A DNA stretch of 64,000 nt from an uncultured Mediterranea sp. (GTDB taxonomy: Bacteria; Bacteroidota; Bacteroidia; Bacteroidales; Bacteroidaceae). The translations under genes and the position numbers were made by a program. The notes below the pieces were generated by a model, which saw only the letters and a program-made list of their open reading frames with translations, had not been told where the DNA came from and did not search any database. Positions 18,455-26,120 of the stretch are shown in pieces (positions within the stretch are counted from its first letter, which is position 1; each line of letters starts with the position of its first letter). The stretch is from positions 1 through 64,000 of the forward strand of contig CALZEQ010000003.1 of NCBI GenBank assembly GCA_945641355.1. The letters run 5' to 3'.

Positions 18455-18472
18455 GTCCGCAAGCGGACTTTT
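18455..18472 (+). repeat. Hairpin GTCCGC-AA-GCGGAC followed by TTTT
   Basis: A perfect six-pair stem and four T on the plus strand, so it could terminate transcription running right toward the insertion sequence. A degenerate second copy (ATCCGCAAGCGAAC) lies at 18521-18534, directly against the IS end. Confidence 0.4.
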
Positions 18473-18623
18473 AGGGTGAACGCGAATTATCACGAATTAT
18501 CCGTGAATTAAAGTAAAAGGATCCGCAAGCGAACGTAAGCTACCAATACAGCGTTCCCCTCAGCTACAGCGGGTTACGCACATATAGGTCTTGTTTAAAA
18601 AATATTTAATCGATTATTTAACG

Positions 18624-20549
18624 TTATGCAACAGCCTCTTCCTCTAAAGGACGGGCTACGTAGTTGCAAGGGATAAAGGACTCGTTGATATCCTGCCCGT
18701 TCACAATCCGGGTAAGTATGTCTTCAATGTAATGACCGAAGTCCACATTGTTGAGCTTGCAGCTTTCATACAGACCGAACATGAAAGCGATGTTCTGCGC
18801 CGCTCTGTGGCTGCCTGTATGCAACCAGTTGCGACGGCCTATGGCGATGTGCCGGAAGCACCGCTCGATGGCTATATTGTGCATGTCGATGCGGCCATCG
18901 TAAAGGAATCTCTCGAAGGCTTCTCTGTCATCCAGGATGTAATCTACCGCTCTATGTACCATGGCTCCATAAACAGAACCGGCTTTTCGGATTTTCTCCA
19001 GCTTCTTCATTATCCGGTCCACTATCTGCTTGCTCCATCTCCTCCGGAACGCAAGCCTCGCATCCGGACTTGTGTCATCCTCATTCTGGAATACCCTCTC
19101 TATATAAAACAGGGCATTGATCAGCTTGAGCACATCCTCCACACGATGGTCTACCAAGTAGGCATCCACCAGATAGTGACGGCCGTGGAACCAGCAGGCC
19201 TGGCGCTGTAGGTGTTGTCCCTCCAGGTCTTTGACTATGGTCTGATAGGCAGAAAAACGGTCGGCTACAAAACATTCTATGGAAGAACCCTTGAAAATCT
19301 TCTCTTCCTGTACCTCATGACCCCTTGAACCCTCTTCGTAAAGCATGACCACCAGCTTCTTCTCTAAAGAGAGGGCGGCCTGGATATACTCTACACAATA
19401 GGACACGCTGTCCGACTTCTCGTCACGGCTGCGTACCAGCAGGCGGGTACCGTCGTTATTGGTGAATTTCGACTGTCGGATCGCTTCCAAAACCAGCGGT
19501 TCAAGACGTTCGCGAAGGTGTGACATAATCTGATGCATCCACAGGTTCAACGAGGATTGGGGAATCCGGGTCTTCATTGACCTGAGCAGTTCAAGGATAC
19601 GGTTCTCGCTCAGGCCGAAGGCAAACTTCGACTCGAAGTAGAAGCGGGCGAAGCTGGGCATGACAGGATTGCTCTCAAGAATCCGGTCGGGATAACGGCT
19701 GTTTGCCGGGTCTTCTCCCGGGATATTGAAACGCCCTATCTTATAGACACGGCAGATGACCCGGGCTCTTTTATGGAAGAACAGTTTGAGGTACCATACA
19801 TCTTCACCGCTTTCCTTGTCCTTGCGTCTGATCAGCTTCGCGCCATCAGGAAGGTTGCTGGCGTCTATACCCATCTGCTCCAGGACAGTGGCATCATAGA
19901 CACGGCGCCTGCGCTTGAGGACTGATGAGTCCGTTGAAACGGACCCCTTCCTGTGTCTCCTTGACTTCGGGAGCGTAGCCTTCACCTTCTTTGGCTCCGG
20001 ATCCTTTTCTGACGTGTCACGTCTCTTGTCAGAGGTGCGTTCCATGATGGCTTTGATGACGGACTCGAACCCCATCTCTTCCAGAAGAGGGTCACTGGGG
20101 TCTATCTCACCGTTGAGGAAGCGGGTCGCATCGCTGTTGCGCTGGAAGGTACGGCGTTTGAATACCTCCAGGATATCCTTATAGTCCATATTGCCCTCCT
20201 TGGCGGCATCTGCTATCTCCTGAAGATGCTCATACCTCTCCACTTTCTCATTCAGTTCTGCGATTTGCTTATCCCGGTCTGACAATGCTGATTCTGCCGC
20301 ATCTGCCCGACGGGATGCCGATTCTGCTTCCCTTGCCATGGCTGCCGTTTTCGCTTTCTGTACCTCAAGCTGGCAGTTCAGCATATCTATCGTGGCCTGA
20401 CACTCAGCACGGACCTCTGACTCTATGGCTCTGTTCTCTTCTTCAAGGAAGACAACGTACCGGTTCAGGCGGTTCACTTCCCCGTGAAGCCGCACATTCT
20501 CCATCTTGAAATGGCGCATCTGAATCTGTATGTTGTCTGCTCCGTTCAT
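18624..20549 (-). CDS. tnpC: IS66-family transposase (641 aa)
   Basis: The N-terminal 130 residues form a long coiled coil with a leucine/glutamate heptad pattern. The DDE catalytic domain follows, with candidate residues in NNDGTRLLV (about 376), VADRFSAY (about 436) and the final glutamate in HNIAIERCFRHIAIGRRNWL (about 572); the ACWFHGRHYLVDAY motif fits IS66. The C-terminal IS66 extension with LYESCKLNNVDFGHYIEDIL is complete. All catalytic positions look intact, so the element may still be active. Confidence 0.9.
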   Translation of the reverse strand: MNGADNIQIQMRHFKMENVRLHGEVNRLNRYVVFLEEENRAIESEVRAECQATIDMLNCQLEVQKAKTAAMAREAESASRRADAAESALSDRDKQIAELNEKVERYEHLQEIADAAKEGNMDYKDILEVFKRRTFQRNSDATRFLNGEIDPSDPLLEEMGFESVIKAIMERTSDKRRDTSEKDPEPKKVKATLPKSRRHRKGSVSTDSSVLKRRRRVYDATVLEQMGIDASNLPDGAKLIRRKDKESGEDVWYLKLFFHKRARVICRVYKIGRFNIPGEDPANSRYPDRILESNPVMPSFARFYFESKFAFGLSENRILELLRSMKTRIPQSSLNLWMHQIMSHLRERLEPLVLEAIRQSKFTNNDGTRLLVRSRDEKSDSVSYCVEYIQAALSLEKKLVVMLYEEGSRGHEVQEEKIFKGSSIECFVADRFSAYQTIVKDLEGQHLQRQACWFHGRHYLVDAYLVDHRVEDVLKLINALFYIERVFQNEDDTSPDARLAFRRRWSKQIVDRIMKKLEKIRKAGSVYGAMVHRAVDYILDDREAFERFLYDGRIDMHNIAIERCFRHIAIGRRNWLHTGSHRAAQNIAFMFGLYESCKLNNVDFGHYIEDILTRIVNGQDINESFIPCNYVARPLEEEAVA

Positions 20550-20639
20550 GTAACAAAGGTATTGAAAATCAATGATATAACAAATTTATTTATATTAAAT
20601 AATGTATATAACAAACTGATATCCAGCAAGTTATGTTAA

Positions 20640-20852
20640 CTATTGTATAATGCCGAGATTCCGCTTTATACGGTTTATTCTTGCCTCAAGTTCGGCGATT
20701 TGACGATCCTTTTCCTCACATTCCCGTTCCAGGGAATCTGCCTTGGCCTTCATCTTTTCTGCAAGGGCACTTTGCTCTTCATACACCCGCTGGGCATGTG
20801 CTATGCAGGCCAGCAAGGCATTACGCTTCTTTATGTAATCTTCCTCCATCAT
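20640..20852 (-). CDS. Small coiled-coil protein of the IS66 element (70 aa)
   Basis: A charged, continuous helix beginning MMEEDYIKKRNALLACIAHA, with heptads through residue 60. It sits between the 39-codon gene and the transposase, where IS66 elements usually carry TnpB, but no TnpB signature is visible. It may be a replacement accessory protein that pairs with the coiled coil at the N-terminus of the transposase. Confidence 0.6.
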   Translation of the reverse strand: MMEEDYIKKRNALLACIAHAQRVYEEQSALAEKMKAKADSLERECEEKDRQIAELEARINRIKRNLGIIQ

Positions 20853-20861
20853 ATTATATGA

Positions 20862-20981
20862 CTATTTGATTAGCCAGTTGTAATCAATCCCTTCATCGGT
20901 ACAATACTTGCGAAGACTGCGTCCGTTCCTGAACTGATTGAAATCTTGCATTACCTTCTCGAAATAAGATTTGCTGTCCAT
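20862..20981 (-). CDS. Small IS66-associated protein (39 aa)
   Basis: Starts MDSKSYFEKVMQDFNQFRNG and continues with RSLRKYCTDEGIDYNWLIK, a short helix-turn-helix-like sequence of the kind found as a reduced TnpA in Bacteroidetes IS66 elements. It lies 9 bases upstream of the coiled-coil gene and 24 bases inside the conserved 54-bp terminal segment. Confidence 0.6.
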   Translation of the reverse strand: MDSKSYFEKVMQDFNQFRNGRSLRKYCTDEGIDYNWLIK

Positions 20982-21058
20982 AAGTCTGATTTTTGAAATT
21001 ATGGCCGCAAAGGTATGGAGAGGGTATCACACTACCTTACGCTGGATTGGTGGCTTAC

Positions 21059-21329
21059 GGAATGATTGCCAATCTTGGGAGTCAGATATTGCAAATCTTG
21101 GGAATTTTTCTTCGATTTTATGAAGTTTGCCAGAGAATCCAGCACTTACAGTATATGACAATGTAGGGCACACTCTGTCTTAGGGCACTTTTGACAGTGC
21201 CCTACAGGATATGCACGACTAAAATAAGTGGGTTGTTCTAAAAGCTAATTCGGTTGGTGCTTTATTCCCAATTCTTCGTTGTGTACATCATGTACCGAGT
21301 AAATGGCTGTTTAGCGTAAAACTCTTATC
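21059..21329. other. Intergenic stretch between IS66 and the Rpn remnant
   Basis: No gene is seen. It contains two copies of a short motif (CAATCTTGGGA and CAAATCTTGGGA at 21070-21103) and the palindromic element at 21181-21212. The rest is featureless. Confidence 0.5.
21181..21212. repeat. Dispersed palindromic element, copy 1
   Basis: TAGGGCACT...AGTGCCCTA forms a stem-loop and is followed by CAGGATAT. The same palindrome and tail occur at 34555-34585, with one base fewer in the loop. A further half copy (TAGGGCA) lies just before each. The two copies flank the accessory island at its two ends. Confidence 0.7.
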
Positions 21330-22111
21330 CTAACAGTTTTGCTCTATTTCCGCTGTCGTCAGGCCGGTCATCTCCTTGATGTCTTCAACCGGCACTCCTT
21401 TTGACTTCATCTTCCGGGCGATGGCCAATGCCTTATCCCGCTCGCCTTCCGCACGGCCTTCTGCAAGTCCTTCTGTACGGCCTTGTTCGCGACCTTCGGC
21501 ATATCCTTTCTCACGTCCACGCCGTACGGCACTGTTGAAGATTGTCTTCTCTGTACGAATGATATCCCAGAACTTGTCATACCCAAGCAGTTGCTCGTCG
21601 GTATATGCCGATTCCTCTACGGCGGTCAGGGCTTTGCTGATTTCGGGATTGTCAAGAAGCTCCTGAGGGGCGTTGCGTGTGCTCTCCTCTATCTCCGTGA
21701 GATAGCGCAGCCAGAGTACCTGCATCTTCTTCTCCGTCATGCTGTGCGGACGGAACTTCGGCAGCTCCACAAAGATGAGGTGCAGGCCATCGATGACCTT
21801 GTCCGTGTACATCTCGTGCACCATGCGGTAGTAGTGATAGTACTCGGGGACGTCCTTCTCGAACACGTCGTTGACCAGATTCAGCGAATAGACAGGCTCC
21901 AGCAGGTGGAAGTCCTCGTTACGGGATGCTGTTCTTGCGCAGCGGGGTTTCCGGAACCAGCTTCGCATTGAGATAGGTGCACAGAGGTGATGTACTCCTC
22001 CGCCGTGGTGAAGGGGAGAAGGGCGTTCAGGAGACTGATGACGAGGTCAGGATGCTCTCCGAATACTTTCTTGAAGGTCAGATCGGCCTTCGGGTCAAGA
22101 TACTTTGCCAT
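21330..22111 (-). pseudogene. Rpn-type PD-(D/E)XK nuclease gene with core deletion and frameshifts
   Basis: The start MAKYLDPKADLTFKKVFGEH and the tail with RREKGYAEGREQGRTEG-like repeats identify the recombination-promoting nuclease/putative transposase family (about 290-310 residues). The N-terminal part runs to ITSV, then shifts frame into LNAKLVPETPLRKNSI and stops. Reading resumes in a third frame at NEDFHLLEPVYSLN. In intact members the segment between KNSI and the latter holds the catalytic D and E-x-K; it is missing here. The gene cannot make an active nuclease. Confidence 0.8.
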
Positions 22112-22136
22112 GATGTCACTCTTTTAATTCTACCTG

Positions 22137-22144
22137 CAAATATA
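22137..22144 (-). promoter_or_regulatory. -7 box of the Rpn-type gene
   Basis: TATATTTG on the minus strand, about 25 bases before the start codon at 22111. The promoter survives although the gene is broken. Confidence 0.5.
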
Positions 22145-22219
22145 GTGCAGAAAACCGAGTAAGCGAGAGAAAAGAAAATTTATTTGCTTTTCCGAGCGTG
22201 AGGTTTTTATCTAAAGAAC

Positions 22220-23656
22220 TCACATCCCCCCAACTTCGCGCCGCAAGGCTTCGGCCTGCTGTTCCAGCAGCTCCAGCAGCGACAGGGCGTGCTCGGCCTC
22301 CTTGTAGTGGAAGGAGGGGGTGCTGCCCGAGCCATGGGCCTGGGCGTGGATAAAGAGTTTCTCGTACTGGTGGAGCTGGCTGACAACGGCCTGCAACGAC
22401 GGAAGGCTTTCGATGCAGGAGTAGGCCGCTACCCGCTTGCGGATGGCCTCCAGCTTCGCCGTATCATCGGCCTCCCCCTCCAGTTGCCGCACGATTTCAC
22501 GCACCAGGTCGTCGGCCGTGCTCACGGGGCTCTTCTTGTTGTGCTTCAGGTAGCAGGGCCGGCCGTCGTCCAGCAGGCGGTGCAGGTAGTAGTTGGGACG
22601 CTCCGTAGCCCCTATCTGCAGGGCTCGGGCTATCTCCAGCAGCACCGCCTCGAACCGCTTGCGGATGGCCATGCAGAGCTCCTCGGGTGCCATGCCGTCC
22701 TGCTCCTGCGTCAGCCGCCGGCGCAGCTTGGCAGCCGTCTGTTGGTGCTCGCTGCGGCTGAGGTTGGGACCCTGCCGGGTGATGTATAGGTTGAGCAGCT
22801 GCCACTGTGCGGCGGCCTTCTGCTCCTCGATGCAACGGATGAAGAGGTTGTAGAAGCCGATGTTGTGGGTGAAGAGCAGCACCTGCCAGCCGGCAAAGGT
22901 ACGCAGCAGGTAGCGGGCCAGGAAGCGGCGGTTGCAGGCATCGAGGCTGGTCACCACATCGTCCAGCACCAGCAGCGGCGGCTGTCCGTCCCCCTCCAGT
23001 GCCCGGCGGGCAATGACGAGGTGCAGCAGGAGCACCACCAGGTTGATGCGGGCCTCGTTGAAGTAGCGGTGCAGCGAGTGCGAGGCACGCAGGTGGCCGT
23101 CGGTCGAGGCGAGGTAGAGGTCGTATTCGTCGTTGTCCAGCCCTACGGTACACGCCTCGCGGAACTCTTGCTGCAGCACACGGTTCACCTCGCGGAGATA
23201 GGCACCGGCCTGCTCCGTGTCGAGGGGCGGCAGGTCGCCGCTCACCGCCATCCGTCCGTACAGGCGGCGCAGGTTCAGCCCGTTCTCCTCCGGGATGTCG
23301 GCCTGGCAGGAGAGCTGGGCGGTGCAGAGCAGGGCGCAGGCCTGCGGCGGACGGACGGGCTCGTCCAGCACGATGGGCCGGCCGTCTATCCGTATCTCCG
23401 CCTCCGTGCCGTCGGTGCCGTCGCGGTGGATGTACTCCTGCCAGAAGTGGTTCAGCTCCTGCTGCCGGTCGCGCCGCACGCCGCGCAGCAGGCTCTGCTG
23501 GAAGCGCTGGTGCCCGAAGTAGTAGAGGTAGATGGCCTCGAAGAGGGAGCTTTTGCCCGCTCCGTTCTCGCCATAGACCAGCAGGTTGTGCCCGTCGGCC
23601 TCCACACGGATGGGGTGGGCGAAAGCCTTGAAGTGGTTGATTTCTATCTTGTTCAT
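22220..23656 (-). CDS. RecF/RloC-like AAA ATPase partnered with a DUF262 protein
   Basis: A 478-residue ATPase. Walker A GENGAGKSS lies near residue 30, and LLVLDDVVTSLD near 220 is a Walker B with aspartate after the first acidic residue, followed by a histidine switch in LLFTHNIGFYN. The region between them is short, so the coiled coil of true SMC proteins is reduced. Its ATG overlaps the stop of the DUF262 gene (23653-23656), so the two act together. GC content is visibly higher than in the neighbouring IS66 and capsule genes. A defence role is inferred from the DUF262 partner and the island setting. Confidence 0.7.
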   Translation of the reverse strand: MNKIEINHFKAFAHPIRVEADGHNLLVYGENGAGKSSLFEAIYLYYFGHQRFQQSLLRGVRRDRQQELNHFWQEYIHRDGTDGTEAEIRIDGRPIVLDEPVRPPQACALLCTAQLSCQADIPEENGLNLRRLYGRMAVSGDLPPLDTEQAGAYLREVNRVLQQEFREACTVGLDNDEYDLYLASTDGHLRASHSLHRYFNEARINLVVLLLHLVIARRALEGDGQPPLLVLDDVVTSLDACNRRFLARYLLRTFAGWQVLLFTHNIGFYNLFIRCIEEQKAAAQWQLLNLYITRQGPNLSRSEHQQTAAKLRRRLTQEQDGMAPEELCMAIRKRFEAVLLEIARALQIGATERPNYYLHRLLDDGRPCYLKHNKKSPVSTADDLVREIVRQLEGEADDTAKLEAIRKRVAAYSCIESLPSLQAVVSQLHQYEKLFIHAQAHGSGSTPSFHYKEAEHALSLLELLEQQAEALRREVGGM

Positions 23657-25281
23657 CGCTGTTTCCGGTTAAAGAATTCACGTAGCACCTTCTGCTTGCG
23701 CTCCTCACGCGCCTTGACATCTTTCCAGGAGAAGGAGAGCCGGGGGTTGCCGGCCAGCTCCGCACACTCGGGATCCACTTGGCGCAGCCGCTCCATATAC
23801 GCTTCATACTCGCTCAGCCGTGCCGTCCGGGATTGGGGCACAAGGGCTACGTTGCCCAGCGAAAAATCCCTGTAGGAGATGCCTGCGAAGTCATCGTTCC
23901 GCTTGCGGCCATGCCGGCGGACAAGCGGCATCCGCTCGCTCTCTATCAGTCCGCCGCCCATCTCCAGTATCAAGGCCAGGTGGTAGTAAGGCGTGCAGTA
24001 GAACCCGAAGTCGCGATTGACATAGATGGACTGCATCTCCTTGAGATTGCAGTCAAGGGGCAGCCCCATAAGCACGTTGGTGGTCATCACCCGCAGCGAC
24101 TCTCCGTCGAAGAAGTGGGTGCTTGCACAGTAGATGCGTACCGCCTCTTCGAGGAAGGCATCCAGCTCCGCCTCCTTGTGGCCGTGCTCCCGGAGCCGGG
24201 CGATGAGCAGCGTGTCGCACAGCTCTTCGTCACCCCCGTCCAGCACCTGCAGCCAGCCGGCTATGCGGTCGGTACCCACTGCCCGTTCGCGCAGCCAGCA
24301 GAGGTGGGTGGCAATGTCGAGCAGCTCCTCCATGATATCCGTATAGCCGTGGTGCGAGAGTTCGCCGTCGCGGCCGTCGAAAAATTCGCGGATGCTCTGC
24401 AGCGGGCGGTAGTTGGCCTTGCGGCACTCTATCAGGTTCTTGTAGTGGCTGAAGATGACGTCTATCCCGATGCCCAGCCGGGCGCAGAGGCGGTTCACTT
24501 CGTCCCAGCGGCGGATGAAGTCCTCCTTTTCCCAGAGATTGATGGCCTTGGAGTAGAGGCGTGCCTTGAAGATGTCGCTGTTGGCCAGGTCGCGCCCGCG
24601 GTTGTTGATGGTCTCGAAAATGGTCAGTGCCTTGTCCTCGGCATCGTGTATCTTGGGGGCGTGCATCTCGATGGGCAGGATGCTGACCGAGGTGAGCATG
24701 AACTTCACGAATTCGCAGAGCGACTCCTTGCCCCAGTCCCGCCGGAACTGACTGAAGCTGAGGTAGAAGAAGAGGGTGGCCGCCTTGAGGCGATCCGGAC
24801 AGAAGTACAAGTGGTCCAGGTCGTAGCGGTCCGTCTGCGCCTCATACTCCTCCTCCGTCCATTGGTTGATGGCGGTCAGCTCCTTCATGTCGTTGGCATC
24901 GTTCACCTGCGACTGTATCTTCAGCCGCTCGCCGCTTCCGTCCCACTCCTGCGAGTGGAGCAACTGCGGCAGCACGGGCAGCTCGGGCAGCAGGACGGAG
25001 AGGGCCTTGAACATCAGCCAGAAGGTGGTCATGCGCTGCTGCCCGTCCACGATGCGGGGACAGTCGGTGTCGGCATTGTCGGCCACGGCCAGGATGATGG
25101 TGCCCACAAAGTACTCCCTGTCCGTCTGGTGGTTGAAGGCATCCACGATGTCGTCGTACAGCTGGCGGCACTCCTTCAGCTCCCAGCTGTAGGGACGCTG
25201 ATAGGGCGGGATGATGTAGGTTTCAGAGCCTTTGAACAGCTTCATCAGGTTCTTCTGCTCTGCATTCAGATGGATTGCCAT
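23653..25281 (-). CDS. DUF262 (GmrS-like/ParB-fold) protein
   Basis: A 542-residue protein from the ATG at 25281 (MAIHLNAEQKNLMKLFKGSE); an upstream start at 25335 adds 18 unlikely residues. DUF262 occupies the first half, with IIPPYQRPYSWE near 21 and the nucleotide-binding VDGQQRMTTFWLMF near 82. The C-terminal part keeps SLGNVALVPQSRTARLSEYE near 475 and a basic tail, resembling the DUF1524 HNH domain of GmrSD and SspE. The expected EHI-x-PQ histidine motif is not seen, so nuclease activity may be lost or supplied by the ATPase partner. Likely part of a two-gene anti-phage or restriction module. Confidence 0.7.
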   Translation of the reverse strand: MAIHLNAEQKNLMKLFKGSETYIIPPYQRPYSWELKECRQLYDDIVDAFNHQTDREYFVGTIILAVADNADTDCPRIVDGQQRMTTFWLMFKALSVLLPELPVLPQLLHSQEWDGSGERLKIQSQVNDANDMKELTAINQWTEEEYEAQTDRYDLDHLYFCPDRLKAATLFFYLSFSQFRRDWGKESLCEFVKFMLTSVSILPIEMHAPKIHDAEDKALTIFETINNRGRDLANSDIFKARLYSKAINLWEKEDFIRRWDEVNRLCARLGIGIDVIFSHYKNLIECRKANYRPLQSIREFFDGRDGELSHHGYTDIMEELLDIATHLCWLRERAVGTDRIAGWLQVLDGGDEELCDTLLIARLREHGHKEAELDAFLEEAVRIYCASTHFFDGESLRVMTTNVLMGLPLDCNLKEMQSIYVNRDFGFYCTPYYHLALILEMGGGLIESERMPLVRRHGRKRNDDFAGISYRDFSLGNVALVPQSRTARLSEYEAYMERLRQVDPECAELAGNPRLSFSWKDVKAREERKQKVLREFFNRKQR

Positions 25282-25398
25282 AGTGAATGTTGTTTTTATG
25301 AATGAAAGAAAAACACTCCGCCTCTGCACAGACACGCGGAGTGGCGCTGAATAAGAGGGTTGAACACTGGTCGGGACGATGCTGACGGTGTGGCTGCG

Positions 25399-25779
25399 TC
25401 AGTGTCTTTGTCGGTGCTTGTAGCGGATGGCACGGCGTGCGTCGATGCGCTTCAGGTCGGCCTCGCTTAAGGGGGCAGCCGCATCCGAGATGGCCATGAG
25501 CGACCGCGTGGCCTGCGCCATCACCTGCTCCCGCTGTTCCCCCTCCAGCAACAGGTTTGCTACCTGGTAAAGCCGCGTGAAGAGCTTCAGCACGGTCTCT
25601 ACCTGCAGCGTGGGGTCGGGAGCCTGAGGGTCCAGCTTGCGCAGGGTGGCATAGGAGGCACCGCTATCCTTGTGGAGTGACGACAGGGTCTTGCATCCCC
25701 AACATTTCATCATCGCTTGTGTCTCGCTGACTGCCACCGGCAGCCAGGCGGGACCGGGGGAGGCACATTCTGTCATCAT
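25399..25779 (-). CDS. Unrecognised small protein upstream of the DUF262 pair (126 aa)
   Basis: A possible first gene of the same leftward unit, 117 bases upstream of the DUF262 start. From about residue 44 it is mostly helical (QVETVLKLFTRLYQVANLLL), ends in a basic RRAIRYKHRQRH tail, and shares the high GC of its neighbours. An internal ATG at 25710 would give MKCWGCKTLSSLHKDSG, which could open a small helix-turn-helix domain. No family is recognised. It could be a regulator, or not translated at all. Confidence 0.4.
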   Translation of the reverse strand: MMTECASPGPAWLPVAVSETQAMMKCWGCKTLSSLHKDSGASYATLRKLDPQAPDPTLQVETVLKLFTRLYQVANLLLEGEQREQVMAQATRSLMAISDAAAPLSEADLKRIDARRAIRYKHRQRH

Positions 25780-26120
25780 CGACCGACATGAAAGGCCTCG
25801 TTTTGTAGGGCCTGAGCCGTCAACGAATCAGAAAGATTGTTAATTCCCCCCAAAATCGTTTCAGTCTATGCACTGAAACGGCGATTTGCAGGATCCCCGC
25901 CTATTCAGCATTTTCGCGGTATAAATTAACCCATGTAAGACGTCATGTTTAATGTAAAATGTAAAATGAAAAACGTTTATTACCCATTTACGGATTCGAA
26001 CCTTTCCGCCCGGAACACCGTCCGCGGTGACACAGGGCGTACGGGATTGGGCAGACACGCAGGTCTGCCCGAAACACCCCACGGCCACATTTTAAATTTT
26101 AAATTTTAAATTATATAAAA
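25780..26120. other. Divergent intergenic region with two hairpins
   Basis: Lies between the leftward unit and the rightward VirE cassette. A 9-pair stem CGTTTCAGT/ACTGAAACG at 25857-25880 extends outward with AAATCG/CGATTT. A second perfect hairpin GGGCAGAC/GTCTGCCC is at 26049-26070. The stretch around it (CCGTCCGCGGTGACACAGGG) is loosely repeated before the amidase gene near 29567. No gene is supported. Confidence 0.5.
26091..26112 (+). repeat. A/T block of TTTTAAA units before the VirE gene
   Basis: Three overlapping TTTTAAA units directly upstream of the start codon at 26121. The same block precedes the DUF4248 gene (28501-28534) and the amidase gene (29612-29633) but no other gene in the window. 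It may serve as an A/T-rich leader for initiation, as Bacteroides relies little on Shine-Dalgarno pairing. Confidence 0.55.

Larger units (their letters stand above)
18535..21058 (-). mobile_element. IS66-family insertion sequence, complete
   Basis: Terminal inverted repeats match at 17 of the outer 20 positions: GTAAGCTACCAATACAGCGT at 18535 and GTAAGCCACCAATCCAGCGT reading inward from 21058. Inside are the transposase (18624-20549) and two small upstream genes (20640-20852, 20862-20981) in the usual leftward order. IS66 elements normally create 8-bp target duplications, but the flanks here are AAGCGAAC and GGAATGAT, so this copy has recombined or its flank has been lost. The left end lies 109 bases from the truncated rfbC. 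Confidence 0.85.

Noticed and set aside
23779-25305. A 508-codon plus-strand frame opposite the DUF262 gene, and a 436-codon minus-strand frame at 22497-23807
   Set aside because: Both are GC-driven shadow frames of the DUF262 and ATPase genes, rich in A, G, R, P, V and L without domains.
25985-26030. Possible tRNA T-arm (GGTTCGAATCC on the minus strand)
   Set aside because: The bases around the loop do not pair as a T-stem, and no acceptor, D- or anticodon arm is found at the right distances.
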